Source: Pseudomonadota bacterium (GTDB lineage Bacteria > Desulfobacterota > Desulfobacteria > Desulfobacterales > Desulfobacteraceae). Taken from it: 10,431 bases of DNA. Numbering within the stretch: the stretch's first letter is position 1; every line of letters starts with the position of its first letter. This document shows, piece by piece, positions 1 through 6,844 of the stretch. A program made the translations under genes and the position numbers. Location: the NCBI GenBank assembly GCA_018816605.1, contig JAHIVS010000185.1, positions 1-10,431 of the forward strand. Direction: 5' to 3'. The notes below the pieces were generated by a model that was not told where the DNA came from, did not search any database, and saw only the letters and a list, made by a program, of their open reading frames with translations.

Positions 1-890
1 AGCCGGCCGATATTGTAATAAATATAGGGTTCATCCGGGTGGACTTTCAATGCTTTTTTGTACTGGTGCAGCGCCTGGTTTACATCCCCTTTTTTCCGGT
101 GGAGCACCCCCAGGGTATTGAAGACATTCAGGGAATTTGACCCTGCTTCAAGGATTTCATTGAGAAGTTCTTCGGCAGACCCGAGTTTGTCCGTGTCCAT
201 GTAAATTTCTGCTGCAACCTGCAGGCATTCCTCTGATTTTTGGGCATCTCCAAGGGCCTTGTAGGCTCTTCCCATGGCTTCATAGGCTTTTACAAAAAGT
301 CGGTCCAGCTGGGTTGCTTTGGAAAAAGCTTCAATGGCCTCGCTGTGGTGGCCCTGGGAAGTTTTAATATATCCGATATTAAAATAGTATTCGGGATTTT
401 CCCGCTGGTTGACAAGGGTTTGAAATACTTCCAGGGCCTGGGCAAATTCCTGACGAGCGATCAGGTCAATCCCTTTTTCAAGGCTCTCTTCCACCTGGGC
501 AATAACGGGGTCTTTTATTTTTTCAAGGGCCCGGAAAAGCTTGTCTTTCATCCCTTCCCCATTGTAGGGAATTACCAAAAGTCCTGTCACTCCGATCTGA
601 CCGGCCTTGATCACCTTGATTTTGGTAAATGCATCGTGGGTGAGAAAAAAGGGCAGGTCTGCAACGGATTCTTCCCTTCGAAGTATTTTTAAAAGGGCGA
701 GTCCGGACATCTCTTCCATTTCATAGGCAGAAATAACGCAGTCAATTTTTTTGGATTTTAAAAACGCCCAGGCATTTCCCCCGCTTTGGGCGGATAAAAT
801 CTGGTCATAGCCTATTTTTTTCAGGATTTGGATCAGATCGGTTCTTTCCCGTTCCTTTTCACTGACCACCAGAATGGATCTGTCTTGCAT
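1..890 (-). CDS. Pseudo-receiver domain-TPR repeat protein (3' end outside window)
   Basis: The reading frame is open from the ATG at 890 to the window edge, 296 codons without a stop; the C-terminus is missing. Residues 1-125 read as a CheY-like receiver fold (ILVVSEKE, then DCVISAYEMEEMSG at 50-63, FFLTHD near 81-86, LLVIPYN at 104-110). The signature residues are replaced: the acidic pair is Ser10-Glu11, the phosphoacceptor Asp is Ala55, and the conserved Lys before Pro is Ile107; only Thr84 remains. From about residue 145 there are at least four TPR-like helical repeats (for example PEYYFNIGYIKTSQG, AYEAMGRAYKALGD, NTLGVLHRKKGD). It starts 8 bases after the adenylate cyclase stop, with AGGAAA as ribosome-binding site, so it is probably co-translated with it. 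The likely role is a phosphorylation-independent protein-interaction adaptor. Partner and function are unknown. Confidence 0.85.
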   Translation of the reverse strand, partial: MQDRSILVVSEKERERTDLIQILKKIGYDQILSAQSGGNAWAFLKSKKIDCVISAYEMEEMSGLALLKILRREESVADLPFFLTHDAFTKIKVIKAGQIGVTGLLVIPYNGEGMKDKLFRALEKIKDPVIAQVEESLEKGIDLIARQEFAQALEVFQTLVNQRENPEYYFNIGYIKTSQGHHSEAIEAFSKATQLDRLFVKAYEAMGRAYKALGDAQKSEECLQVAAEIYMDTDKLGSAEELLNEILEAGSNSLNVFNTLGVLHRKKGDVNQALHQYKKALKVHPDEPYIYYNIGR

Positions 891-901
891 TTGTTTTCCT
901 A
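891..901 (-). promoter_or_regulatory. Stop codon/Shine-Dalgarno overlap coupling cyclase and TPR genes
   Basis: Read on the minus strand, the TAG stop of the cyclase (901-899) forms part of TAGGAAAACAA directly before the ATG at 890. The AGGAAA at 900-895 is the ribosome-binding site of the downstream gene. Ribosomes ending on the cyclase can re-initiate, which supports an operon and fixes the start of the receiver-TPR protein. Confidence 0.7.
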
Positions 902-2920
902 TAATCTGTCCAGCAATGGACGGTTTTTATTCGGATCTCCGGGATGACGATATTGTTTTACTGAATTTTTTGCCAGGTGCTGTTTGATTTCAAATACCGC
1001 ATCCGGATCATGTTCCTTTGCCAATTGGAAAAAATACAGCCGCAGCCCGGTTCCTCCGTACGCATCAATTTTGACGGCGATATCCTTATATTTATCCTCT
1101 ATGTTTTTATCCGTGTCAAGCGGCAAAGTATCCGAATATAATTCTCCCCAGGTGTTTAGGGCCAGAAATTCCGCCCTTTCCAAAGGATTCTCCCCTTTTA
1201 TTTCCGGGTAGACAAGAAGAATCATCAATTTCAACCAGGCGGGTGAATTTTCAAAAATGTCGTCGGACAATGGTTTGACTGGCTGAAGAGCAAGGTATAA
1301 TTTGTCAGGGTCTGCGGGCAGGGCATGGCTTTCAAACAGGTGCAGGGAAAGGTCAATTTTTATGGTGCTTTGGAGACGGGCATAGAGCTGATTTTCAAGT
1401 ATCCATCCCAGCAGCCCCAAAAGAGAAGAGGATGCATGCAGTTTTTCCGGGTGGGGCTGTCGGTTAAGATAACAGGACAGGTGGCACCCTGTAAATTGTT
1501 TTTCCCGGAGCACGAACAATTGAAATTTTTGTTGTTTCAAATAGGTGGAACATTCGGCGATTTTCCCTGGGTCTGGGTTTAAACGTTCTTTTGTCTTGTT
1601 CAGTAGAATTTGAAAATTTCTTTTTTCCGGGGCCGAAAGTTTCTGGCCTGTCTGGGTTGCAGGATATTTCTGCAAAATCATCTGGTACATGGCGTTAAGA
1701 CGGGTGATAATGGTTTTTTCAAGAAGCAGTTTTTCCGGTTCCGCCCATTTGATATAGGAGAGCAGCTTGTTGACCTGGGTCTGACCCAGATTCCAGTTCC
1801 GGATATACCAGTCCAGCAGCTGCCGTTTGGGAGACCCCATTTCCGGTATCGAGACCTTTGGATATCCGCACAACCTGAAAAAAATTGTGCTTTTAATAAG
1901 GCTCAGCCCTTTGGGGTCATTCTCCTGGTAAAATTTGAGAATCCGGTCAAACAGCAGTTTATAAGGGTCGGCATGGTAATCATCAATGCCGGCGGTTTCA
2001 TATTTTGTTTTGATTTCATCACACAAAAGCCCTTTTTGACCCGAAGGATAAAATCCGGATGAAAAAATCATGGATGCCTTAATCAGGGCCTTTACCGGGT
2101 CAAACCGGGATTTGCAGATATGCCACAAAATACCGGTTATGATGTCCTGGGCCCCGGGCTCTTCAATGGGTCCAAGGTCGATGAATTCCTTTGATATTGG
2201 GCTTAACCGGCTGATGGAGGAGATGTTTTTAACAAGGGCGCCATAGGTTTTCGCATCCCCCTTGCCGGGCAATATGGCCCAGAAGGGGATTTTCCCGGCG
2301 ATCATTAAAAAGGTCCGATAAAATTCTTCTTTTAAGAATATTTTCGGGGCCGTCAGGGTTTCCTGCCCATGAAATGGGGCATAGCAATTGTTTTTTATGT
2401 TCTCCTGATCCATGACATAAAAAGTGACTTCCTGGTCATAGGCTTCCCTGCTGAATTTAAGAAGATGGTCCAGTTTTTTTTCAAGGTTGTAATATTGGAT
2501 GTCGGAAAATTTTTTCTTGTCAATGATGACCCAATAATCGAAATCAGATCCCGCCGACTGGGTAAAGGTTCCAAGACTGCCGATGTGGTAAAACCCCTCT
2601 ACACACGGCGAGGTCACGGTGTACCGGGAAATGGGGTTTTTCGGCAGCAGATTTTGTTTGAGGACTTCTTTGTAAAACCCGGAGTGTTCGAAATTGCGGA
2701 TACCGTGGGCGGCCGTTGCTGTAACTGAATCAACAAAGCCTGGGAATGACGGCAGATTGACATGGATGAGAAAGGGAATCTTTATAAACAGCTCGAGCTT
2801 GGGGCCGGAAAGATATCGTAAAGCCTCCCGCATTCGGACAATATTATAGTTTGCAAAACAGGATTTTAAATGCAGAATTCGCTTTTCAAGTTTTTCTAGG
2901 CTATCTTTTTCTCGGTACAT
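899..2920 (-). CDS. cyaA: Class I adenylate cyclase (CyaA-type), short C-terminus
   Basis: Predicted to convert ATP to cAMP and pyrophosphate in the cytoplasm. The 673-residue protein resembles enterobacterial CyaA by family knowledge. Its N-terminus has a leucine-rich helical segment and LPSFPGFVD (57-64). The nucleotidyltransferase motif is G114-S115...S125-D126-F127-D128-Y-W, with D126 and D128 as likely metal ligands. EVTFYVMDQENI (164-175) matches the next conserved strand, and EEFYRTFLMIAGKIPFW (198-214) matches the CyaA LLDEFYRT...AGK block. ADPYKLLFDRI and the later LLGLLGWILENQL and LALNTWGEL segments also align with CyaA blocks. E. coli CyaA is 848 residues; this protein appears to end about 200 residues early, losing the far C-terminal part linked to glucose-dependent regulation. 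The start is the ATG at 2920, with only a weak AGGA-like site close upstream. It is first in a two-gene operon with the pseudo-receiver TPR protein. Catalytic activity is inferred, not shown. Confidence 0.88.
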   Translation of the reverse strand: MYREKDSLEKLEKRILHLKSCFANYNIVRMREALRYLSGPKLELFIKIPFLIHVNLPSFPGFVDSVTATAAHGIRNFEHSGFYKEVLKQNLLPKNPISRYTVTSPCVEGFYHIGSLGTFTQSAGSDFDYWVIIDKKKFSDIQYYNLEKKLDHLLKFSREAYDQEVTFYVMDQENIKNNCYAPFHGQETLTAPKIFLKEEFYRTFLMIAGKIPFWAILPGKGDAKTYGALVKNISSISRLSPISKEFIDLGPIEEPGAQDIITGILWHICKSRFDPVKALIKASMIFSSGFYPSGQKGLLCDEIKTKYETAGIDDYHADPYKLLFDRILKFYQENDPKGLSLIKSTIFFRLCGYPKVSIPEMGSPKRQLLDWYIRNWNLGQTQVNKLLSYIKWAEPEKLLLEKTIITRLNAMYQMILQKYPATQTGQKLSAPEKRNFQILLNKTKERLNPDPGKIAECSTYLKQQKFQLFVLREKQFTGCHLSCYLNRQPHPEKLHASSSLLGLLGWILENQLYARLQSTIKIDLSLHLFESHALPADPDKLYLALQPVKPLSDDIFENSPAWLKLMILLVYPEIKGENPLERAEFLALNTWGELYSDTLPLDTDKNIEDKYKDIAVKIDAYGGTGLRLYFFQLAKEHDPDAVFEIKQHLAKNSVKQYRHPGDPNKNRPLLDRL

Positions 2921-2982
2921 GGTCCTGCCTGTTTTAAAAATGAATTGAAAATCCCACCCAGAAAGTCTAAGGTGGTGAAGGT

Positions 2983-3012
2983 ATTATATGGGTTAATCAT
3001 CACTATTTTCAA
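2983..3012 (-). promoter_or_regulatory. Sigma70-type promoter for the cyclase operon
   Basis: On the minus strand, TTGAAA (3012-3007) and a perfect TATAAT (2988-2983) are separated by exactly 18 bases. This predicts a transcript start near 2976 and a leader of about 55 bases before the cyclase ATG at 2920. It lies in the divergent gap, so an HDOD promoter on the other strand would be within a few tens of bases. I could not find a convincing plus-strand promoter or a CRP-like palindrome here. Confidence 0.6.
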
Positions 3013-3026
3013 GCTTGTTTTTGAAT

Positions 3027-3038
3027 GGAGTCCCAATG
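3027..3038 (+). promoter_or_regulatory. Ribosome-binding site deciding the HDOD gene start
   Basis: GGAG at 3027-3030 lies five bases before the ATG at 3036. The upstream in-frame TTG at 3015 has no comparable site. The ATG is therefore preferred, removing seven residues from the longest possible protein. Confidence 0.65.
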
Positions 3039-4592
3039 GATGAACCAGCTGCCCTCCATGGGGGGATAGAATTGGATGCGATTTGTCTACCGGCCCTGGG
3101 CCGGGAGACCGTGGGGGGGGAGACCATCGAGACCGCGTCAGACGCCTCCGACCACAGTCTTTTCGTCAATTCTATCTTTAAAAAAATGGTGGCCCAGGAT
3201 TCATTTTTGTCCTTTTCCCGTCAGATCAGTAATGTTAATAAAATTCTGACCATGAAGTATTCATCGGCCAATGATATCGCGGATGTGATCCTGAAGGATA
3301 TGGCACTGACATCAAAGGTGCTTAAATTGGTGAATTCTTCTTTTTATCGCCATTTTTCAGCCAAAGGGATCTCCACTATTTCAGAAGCCATGATCATTCT
3401 AGGCACCGATGAGATTCGCCTGGCAGCCGCCAGCTTAAAGATTTACGAAATGATGAGCGGGCTTGCCAATGCCCAGATTCTCAGGGACAAAGCATTAAAA
3501 GGGCTTCAACGGAGCATTATGGCAAGGCAGATTGCACTTGAGGGTGGATATAAGGATTCAGATGCCCTCCAGATATCGGCCATGATTTATGATCTGGGAG
3601 AATATCTGGTGGCCCTGTTTGCTCCGGACAAATATATCCGGATTGAGGTTGCCATGGATGAAGGGCAGCTTTCCCGTCTGGAAGCCTCAAAATCCATATT
3701 GGGGCTTTCCTATAGCGATCTTGGCAGGTTGGTGGCCTTAAAACTTCATTTGCCGGAAAATGTCGTAAATGCCATGCGGCCGGTGACCCATTTTGATATA
3801 AAGGGGGAGGGGATCGGTGAAGGGAACCGGCACCGGTACGCCTGTGCCTTTACAATGGAATTGTGTGATATCCCAATGGAAAATGACCAAAATTCGTCAC
3901 TTGAAAAGGTCCGGTCCATTGCCATCAAATACAAATCAATTTTGAATATTAATATGACAAAGGCATTGGAACTGGTCAAAACCTCCCGTGACAAAATGGT
4001 GAAGCATGCCGCTTTGCTGAATATTGATCCGGCTAAAAGCCGGGGGCCGGAAAGGTCCTCGGGTGTAAAAAATATGAACAGCCTGAACGCCGGTTTAAAA
4101 CAGATAAAGAAAAACCTGGATGGGCAACTGAGTATCCATGAAATATTTACCAATATCGTGAAAATTCTTTTCAATAGTTTTTATTTTACACAGACCTGTA
4201 TCTCCATCAAGAAAAAGGAAACCCAGTCAATGGATGTCCGGTTTGCCAAAGGGGAGACTTCACCGGAATTTTTGAAAGGCTTTTCCTTTAAACTGGAGAA
4301 TTCCCTGGATGTATTTAACCGCGCAGTATTGAAAAAGAGCGATATCATCGTCAGGGACATCCACAAGGAAAAACATAAAAAAAAGATCCCTTCATGGTAT
4401 ATGGACCGGTTTGGGAAAAAAGATCACCTTTCAGGTTTTGCAGTTTTTCCGGTGTTTGTGGACCAGAAGATCATTGCCATGATTTATGTGGACTGGGATG
4501 CCAGCGTCCACACCATGAACCAGAAAACCATTGATTATATTAGGGTGTTCAGGGAACTGGTGATCAAAACATTTACCCTTCATGGGCGATAA
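3036..4592 (+). CDS. HDOD domain protein with GAF-like C-terminal domain
   Basis: A 518-residue cytoplasmic signalling protein. Residues 1-45 are a low-complexity acidic leader. Residues about 46-255 form an HDOD domain: ILTMKYSSANDIADVILKD, LTSKVLKLVNSSFY, ISEAMIILGTDEIRLAA and SAMIYDLGEYLV are the typical helices. The metal-binding HD pair of true phosphohydrolases is Tyr185-Asp186, the loss usual in HDOD proteins, so it is probably a non-enzymatic scaffold. Residues about 350-510 resemble a GAF-type sensor (SFYFTQTCISIKK, then FAVFPVFVDQKIIAMIYVDWD), ligand unknown. HDOD proteins in other bacteria act in second-messenger, motility and stress control. It is divergent from the adenylate cyclase and upstream of an EAL-CBS-GGDEF gene in the same direction. 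Its N-terminal coding region holds a run of eight G bases at 3113-3120. The domain call is firm for HDOD and tentative for GAF. Confidence 0.87.
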   Translation: MDEPAALHGGIELDAICLPALGRETVGGETIETASDASDHSLFVNSIFKKMVAQDSFLSFSRQISNVNKILTMKYSSANDIADVILKDMALTSKVLKLVNSSFYRHFSAKGISTISEAMIILGTDEIRLAAASLKIYEMMSGLANAQILRDKALKGLQRSIMARQIALEGGYKDSDALQISAMIYDLGEYLVALFAPDKYIRIEVAMDEGQLSRLEASKSILGLSYSDLGRLVALKLHLPENVVNAMRPVTHFDIKGEGIGEGNRHRYACAFTMELCDIPMENDQNSSLEKVRSIAIKYKSILNINMTKALELVKTSRDKMVKHAALLNIDPAKSRGPERSSGVKNMNSLNAGLKQIKKNLDGQLSIHEIFTNIVKILFNSFYFTQTCISIKKKETQSMDVRFAKGETSPEFLKGFSFKLENSLDVFNRAVLKKSDIIVRDIHKEKHKKKIPSWYMDRFGKKDHLSGFAVFPVFVDQKIIAMIYVDWDASVHTMNQKTIDYIRVFRELVIKTFTLHGR

Positions 4593-4615
4593 CCCGGGTG
4601 ACCATGCCTTTTTTT
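4581..4615 (+). terminator. Weak candidate terminator after the HDOD gene
   Basis: CATGG at 4581-4585 can pair with CCATG at 4602-4606 around a loop containing CCCGGG, and a run of seven T follows at 4609-4615. The stem overlaps the last codons of the gene and is only five base pairs plus weak extensions. It may reduce rather than stop transcription into the downstream EAL gene. Confidence 0.25.
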
Positions 4616-4736
4616 CAGCAGGGGATAGCGGTCCATGGCGGGCGCCTGTCAGTTCTTTAATCTTAGGGTAACATGCTGCTAACAATTATTGGGTATCTTC
4701 GCCGAATGCCTGGTTTTTCCAGGAAACTATTTTATC

Positions 4737-4751
4737 AGAGGATATCAAATG
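4737..4751 (+). promoter_or_regulatory. Ribosome-binding site deciding the EAL protein start
   Basis: AGAGGA at 4737-4742 is followed by six bases and the ATG at 4749. The longer frame opening at TTG 4689 lacks such a site, and the residues it would add resemble no EAL domain leader. A short CCTGG-T5-CCAGG inverted repeat (4709-4723) lies just upstream within the possible leader RNA. Confidence 0.75.
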
Positions 4752-6569
4752 GTTGAACTGAAGGATGTGGACTGGATTAAACGCCTTGCCCGGGTGGATC
4801 ATGCATTCCAGCCCATTGTCAATATCCATACCGGCAATACTTTTGGCTTTGAAGCATTGCTCAGGAGCCACAGGGAGGCAGGCTTTGCCTCCATCGACCA
4901 GCTCTTTGACTCAGCCTATGACCAGGGGCTGTTGCACCAGGTGGACCTTGTTTTAAGGGAAAAGGCCCTGAAAAAGTTTGCCCCGTTCAAGGAAAGCCAT
5001 CATGTGAAATTGTTTTATAACCTGGACAATCGGCTTTTTGATTCCATGGACTATGCGCCGGGAAATACCATGGCCATTCTGGACACCCATGGGTATTTAC
5101 AAGACGACATCTGCTTTGAAATTTCCGAAAAGCATCAATTCCACGATAACCGGGATGCGTCTAAAATCTTGGCGGCCTATCGTTCCCAGGGCTTCAAAAT
5201 TGCAGTTGATGATTGCGGCACCGGTTTTTCCGGTCTCCAGCTCATCTATTATACCGAACCGGACTACATTAAGATCGATCGGTTTTTTGTTCAGAACATG
5301 GAAAATGATCCCAAAAAACGACTGGTGGTCTCAACCTTGGTTAATTTCGCCCATTTAATGGGGAGCCTGGTGCTGGCAGAAGGGGTTGAAACCCTGGAAG
5401 AGTATATCCAGTGCAAGGAAATCGGCTGTGACATGATCCAGGGGTATTTTGTCCAGCACCCCACAAGACAGATGGCACAATTGAAACCCCGGTATGAAAT
5501 GATTGCAGGGATCTCCCGGGCCGAACGCAGGAGCGGATTCTGCAAGGACCGCTCCCTCATTTCCGGGGAAATCAAGTATGTGAAACCGATTTTTTCCGGT
5601 TGCGGTATTCTCCCGGTCATTGACCGGTTCAGGAAAGAGGAGAAAGCCTCATTCCTTCCGGTTGTAAACCGGCATGAAGAGCCGGTAGGGGTTATCCGGG
5701 ACACGGCGTTCAAAGCGTATATATATTCAAAATTCGGGCGGCAGCTCCTGGAAAATCCCTCCTTTGGAAAGGATATTTCCCGGTTTGTCTCCCGGATTCC
5801 CATTGCCGACATCCATTCTTCCGTTGAAAAGCTGATTCAAACCTATGCCCAATACAATAACAATGAGGGACTGATTATGGTGGATGATATGAAATATGTG
5901 GGTGTTTTGAGTACCAAGGCCCTGCTCAAGCTGATCAATGAGAAAAACCTCACCCTGGCCCGGAATCAGAACCCTTTGACCCGGCTGCCGGGCAATACCA
6001 TGATTCATGAATATTTTTCCGAGAGTCTTGGGGATGTGAGCAGGGTTTTTTATTTAATCTATTTTGATTTTGACAATTTTAAACCCTATAATGACTTGTA
6101 TGGGTTTAGAAACGGCGACCGCCAGATCCTGATGTTTGCCGATCTGCTTAGAAACGCCGGGATGTCTGAAAATCGGTTTATCGGACATGTGGGCGGGGAT
6201 GATTTTTTCATGGGCATCAAGGGTGCCGACAGAAAGGATGTGATATCGGAAATGGGCAAACTTGCCCAAACCTTTAAAAAAAATGCGGAAAGCTTCTATG
6301 ACAGGGAATCGATGGCGCGCGGATTTATCCTGGCAAAGGACCGGGAGGGGGTGAGCCGTCAAATCCCGTTGATGACCGTAAGTGTGGCCATCCTGGAATT
6401 GCCCGAGGCTGTGGAGCGCAATTGTACCATTGAAGATGCCGGCAATATTATCGCCCAGCTGAAAAAAGAAGCCAAGACGTCTGAATCCGGTATCGCCCAT
6501 GCCAGTATCCTGGAATTTCAAAGCGTGGGAATGACAGGGACCGGCCCTTGCGTGAATCAATTTTTTTGA
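4749..6569 (+). CDS. EAL-CBS-CBS-GGDDF protein, predicted c-di-GMP phosphodiesterase
   Basis: A 606-residue protein predicted to hydrolyse c-di-GMP to pGpG. The EAL domain (about 12-250) keeps every catalytic position: E35 (FEALLR), N91, E124 (FEISE), D154-D155 (VDDCGTGF), K175 (IKID), E211 (AEGVET) and Q231. Their spacing closely matches that of the active phosphodiesterase RocR. Residues about 275-395 look like a pair of CBS domains (SFLPVVNRHEEPVGVI; EGLIMVDDMKYVGVLS), which in other proteins bind adenine nucleotides. The C-terminal GGDEF-type domain (about 405-590) retains FDFDNFKPYND and GD. Its signature is GGDDF (482-486), with the fourth Glu replaced by Asp, and there is no RxxD inhibitory site, so cyclase activity is doubtful and a GTP-sensing role is possible. 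No membrane segment or signal peptide is visible. It lies 156 bases after the HDOD gene in the same direction and converges on ald. Confidence 0.93.
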   Translation: MVELKDVDWIKRLARVDHAFQPIVNIHTGNTFGFEALLRSHREAGFASIDQLFDSAYDQGLLHQVDLVLREKALKKFAPFKESHHVKLFYNLDNRLFDSMDYAPGNTMAILDTHGYLQDDICFEISEKHQFHDNRDASKILAAYRSQGFKIAVDDCGTGFSGLQLIYYTEPDYIKIDRFFVQNMENDPKKRLVVSTLVNFAHLMGSLVLAEGVETLEEYIQCKEIGCDMIQGYFVQHPTRQMAQLKPRYEMIAGISRAERRSGFCKDRSLISGEIKYVKPIFSGCGILPVIDRFRKEEKASFLPVVNRHEEPVGVIRDTAFKAYIYSKFGRQLLENPSFGKDISRFVSRIPIADIHSSVEKLIQTYAQYNNNEGLIMVDDMKYVGVLSTKALLKLINEKNLTLARNQNPLTRLPGNTMIHEYFSESLGDVSRVFYLIYFDFDNFKPYNDLYGFRNGDRQILMFADLLRNAGMSENRFIGHVGGDDFFMGIKGADRKDVISEMGKLAQTFKKNAESFYDRESMARGFILAKDREGVSRQIPLMTVSVAILELPEAVERNCTIEDAGNIIAQLKKEAKTSESGIAHASILEFQSVGMTGTGPCVNQFF

Positions 6570-6844
6570 TCGTGCCGGAACCCTCATAAAAAGGATGTTC
6601 GGAACTTATTTCATCCAGGCAAAGGGTCCATATCGGAAAAGGTAAAAAGGTGCTTTGTTTTGAACCCGATCTCCCCCATAGGCAAGAGATCCTGACTGCT
6701 GCCATGGGGAGGTCCGGATCTCTTCGGGCTCCGGCGGCAATGACCCAGCATGCTTTTTCCATTGGAGACAATGAAAAGATTTACGGGGCGTTATGCTGCT
6801 GCTGAGATGAAGCGTCCCGGTTTTAAAACCAGGACGCTCGGACA
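6570..6844. other. Convergent intergenic region with inverted repeats
   Basis: This 275-base stretch lies between the EAL gene and ald, which face each other. I see no ORF with a plausible ribosome-binding site or recognisable product; the open frames here are short. It contains an imperfect hairpin just after the EAL gene (about 6575-6605, without a T-run), a seven-base inverted repeat GAGATCC/GGATCTC (6686-6692 and 6716-6722), a near-palindrome CTCCCCCAT...ATGGGGAG (6671-6679 and 6704-6711), and the strong hairpin listed separately. Confidence 0.5.
6811..6838. terminator. Strong hairpin after ald, possible bidirectional terminator
   Basis: AGCGTCC (6811-6817) pairs with GGACGCT (6832-6838). 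After a single C/A mismatch, the interior is the perfect palindrome GGTTTTAAAACC (6819-6830). The structure starts six bases beyond the ald stop codon. Neither side has a clear T-run, so it may be a pause or mRNA 3'-end-protecting structure rather than a classical intrinsic terminator. Confidence 0.5.

Noticed and set aside
240..692. 150-residue plus-strand open frame
   Set aside because: It is antisense to the receiver-TPR gene, whose protein shows clear domain patterns, and its own translation shows no recognisable motif or ribosome-binding site.
3015..3035. TTG start adding seven residues to the HDOD protein
   Set aside because: GGAG at proper distance from the ATG at 3036 makes that start more likely; the TTG has no such site.
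4689..4748. TTG start adding twenty residues to the EAL protein
   Set aside because: AGAGGA six bases before the ATG at 4749 is a far better initiation signal.
6556..6570. ATCAA-T5-TTGAT hairpin at the end of the EAL gene, considered as a terminator
   Set aside because: The stem is AT-rich and overlaps the stop codon, and the T-run is in the loop rather than after the stem.
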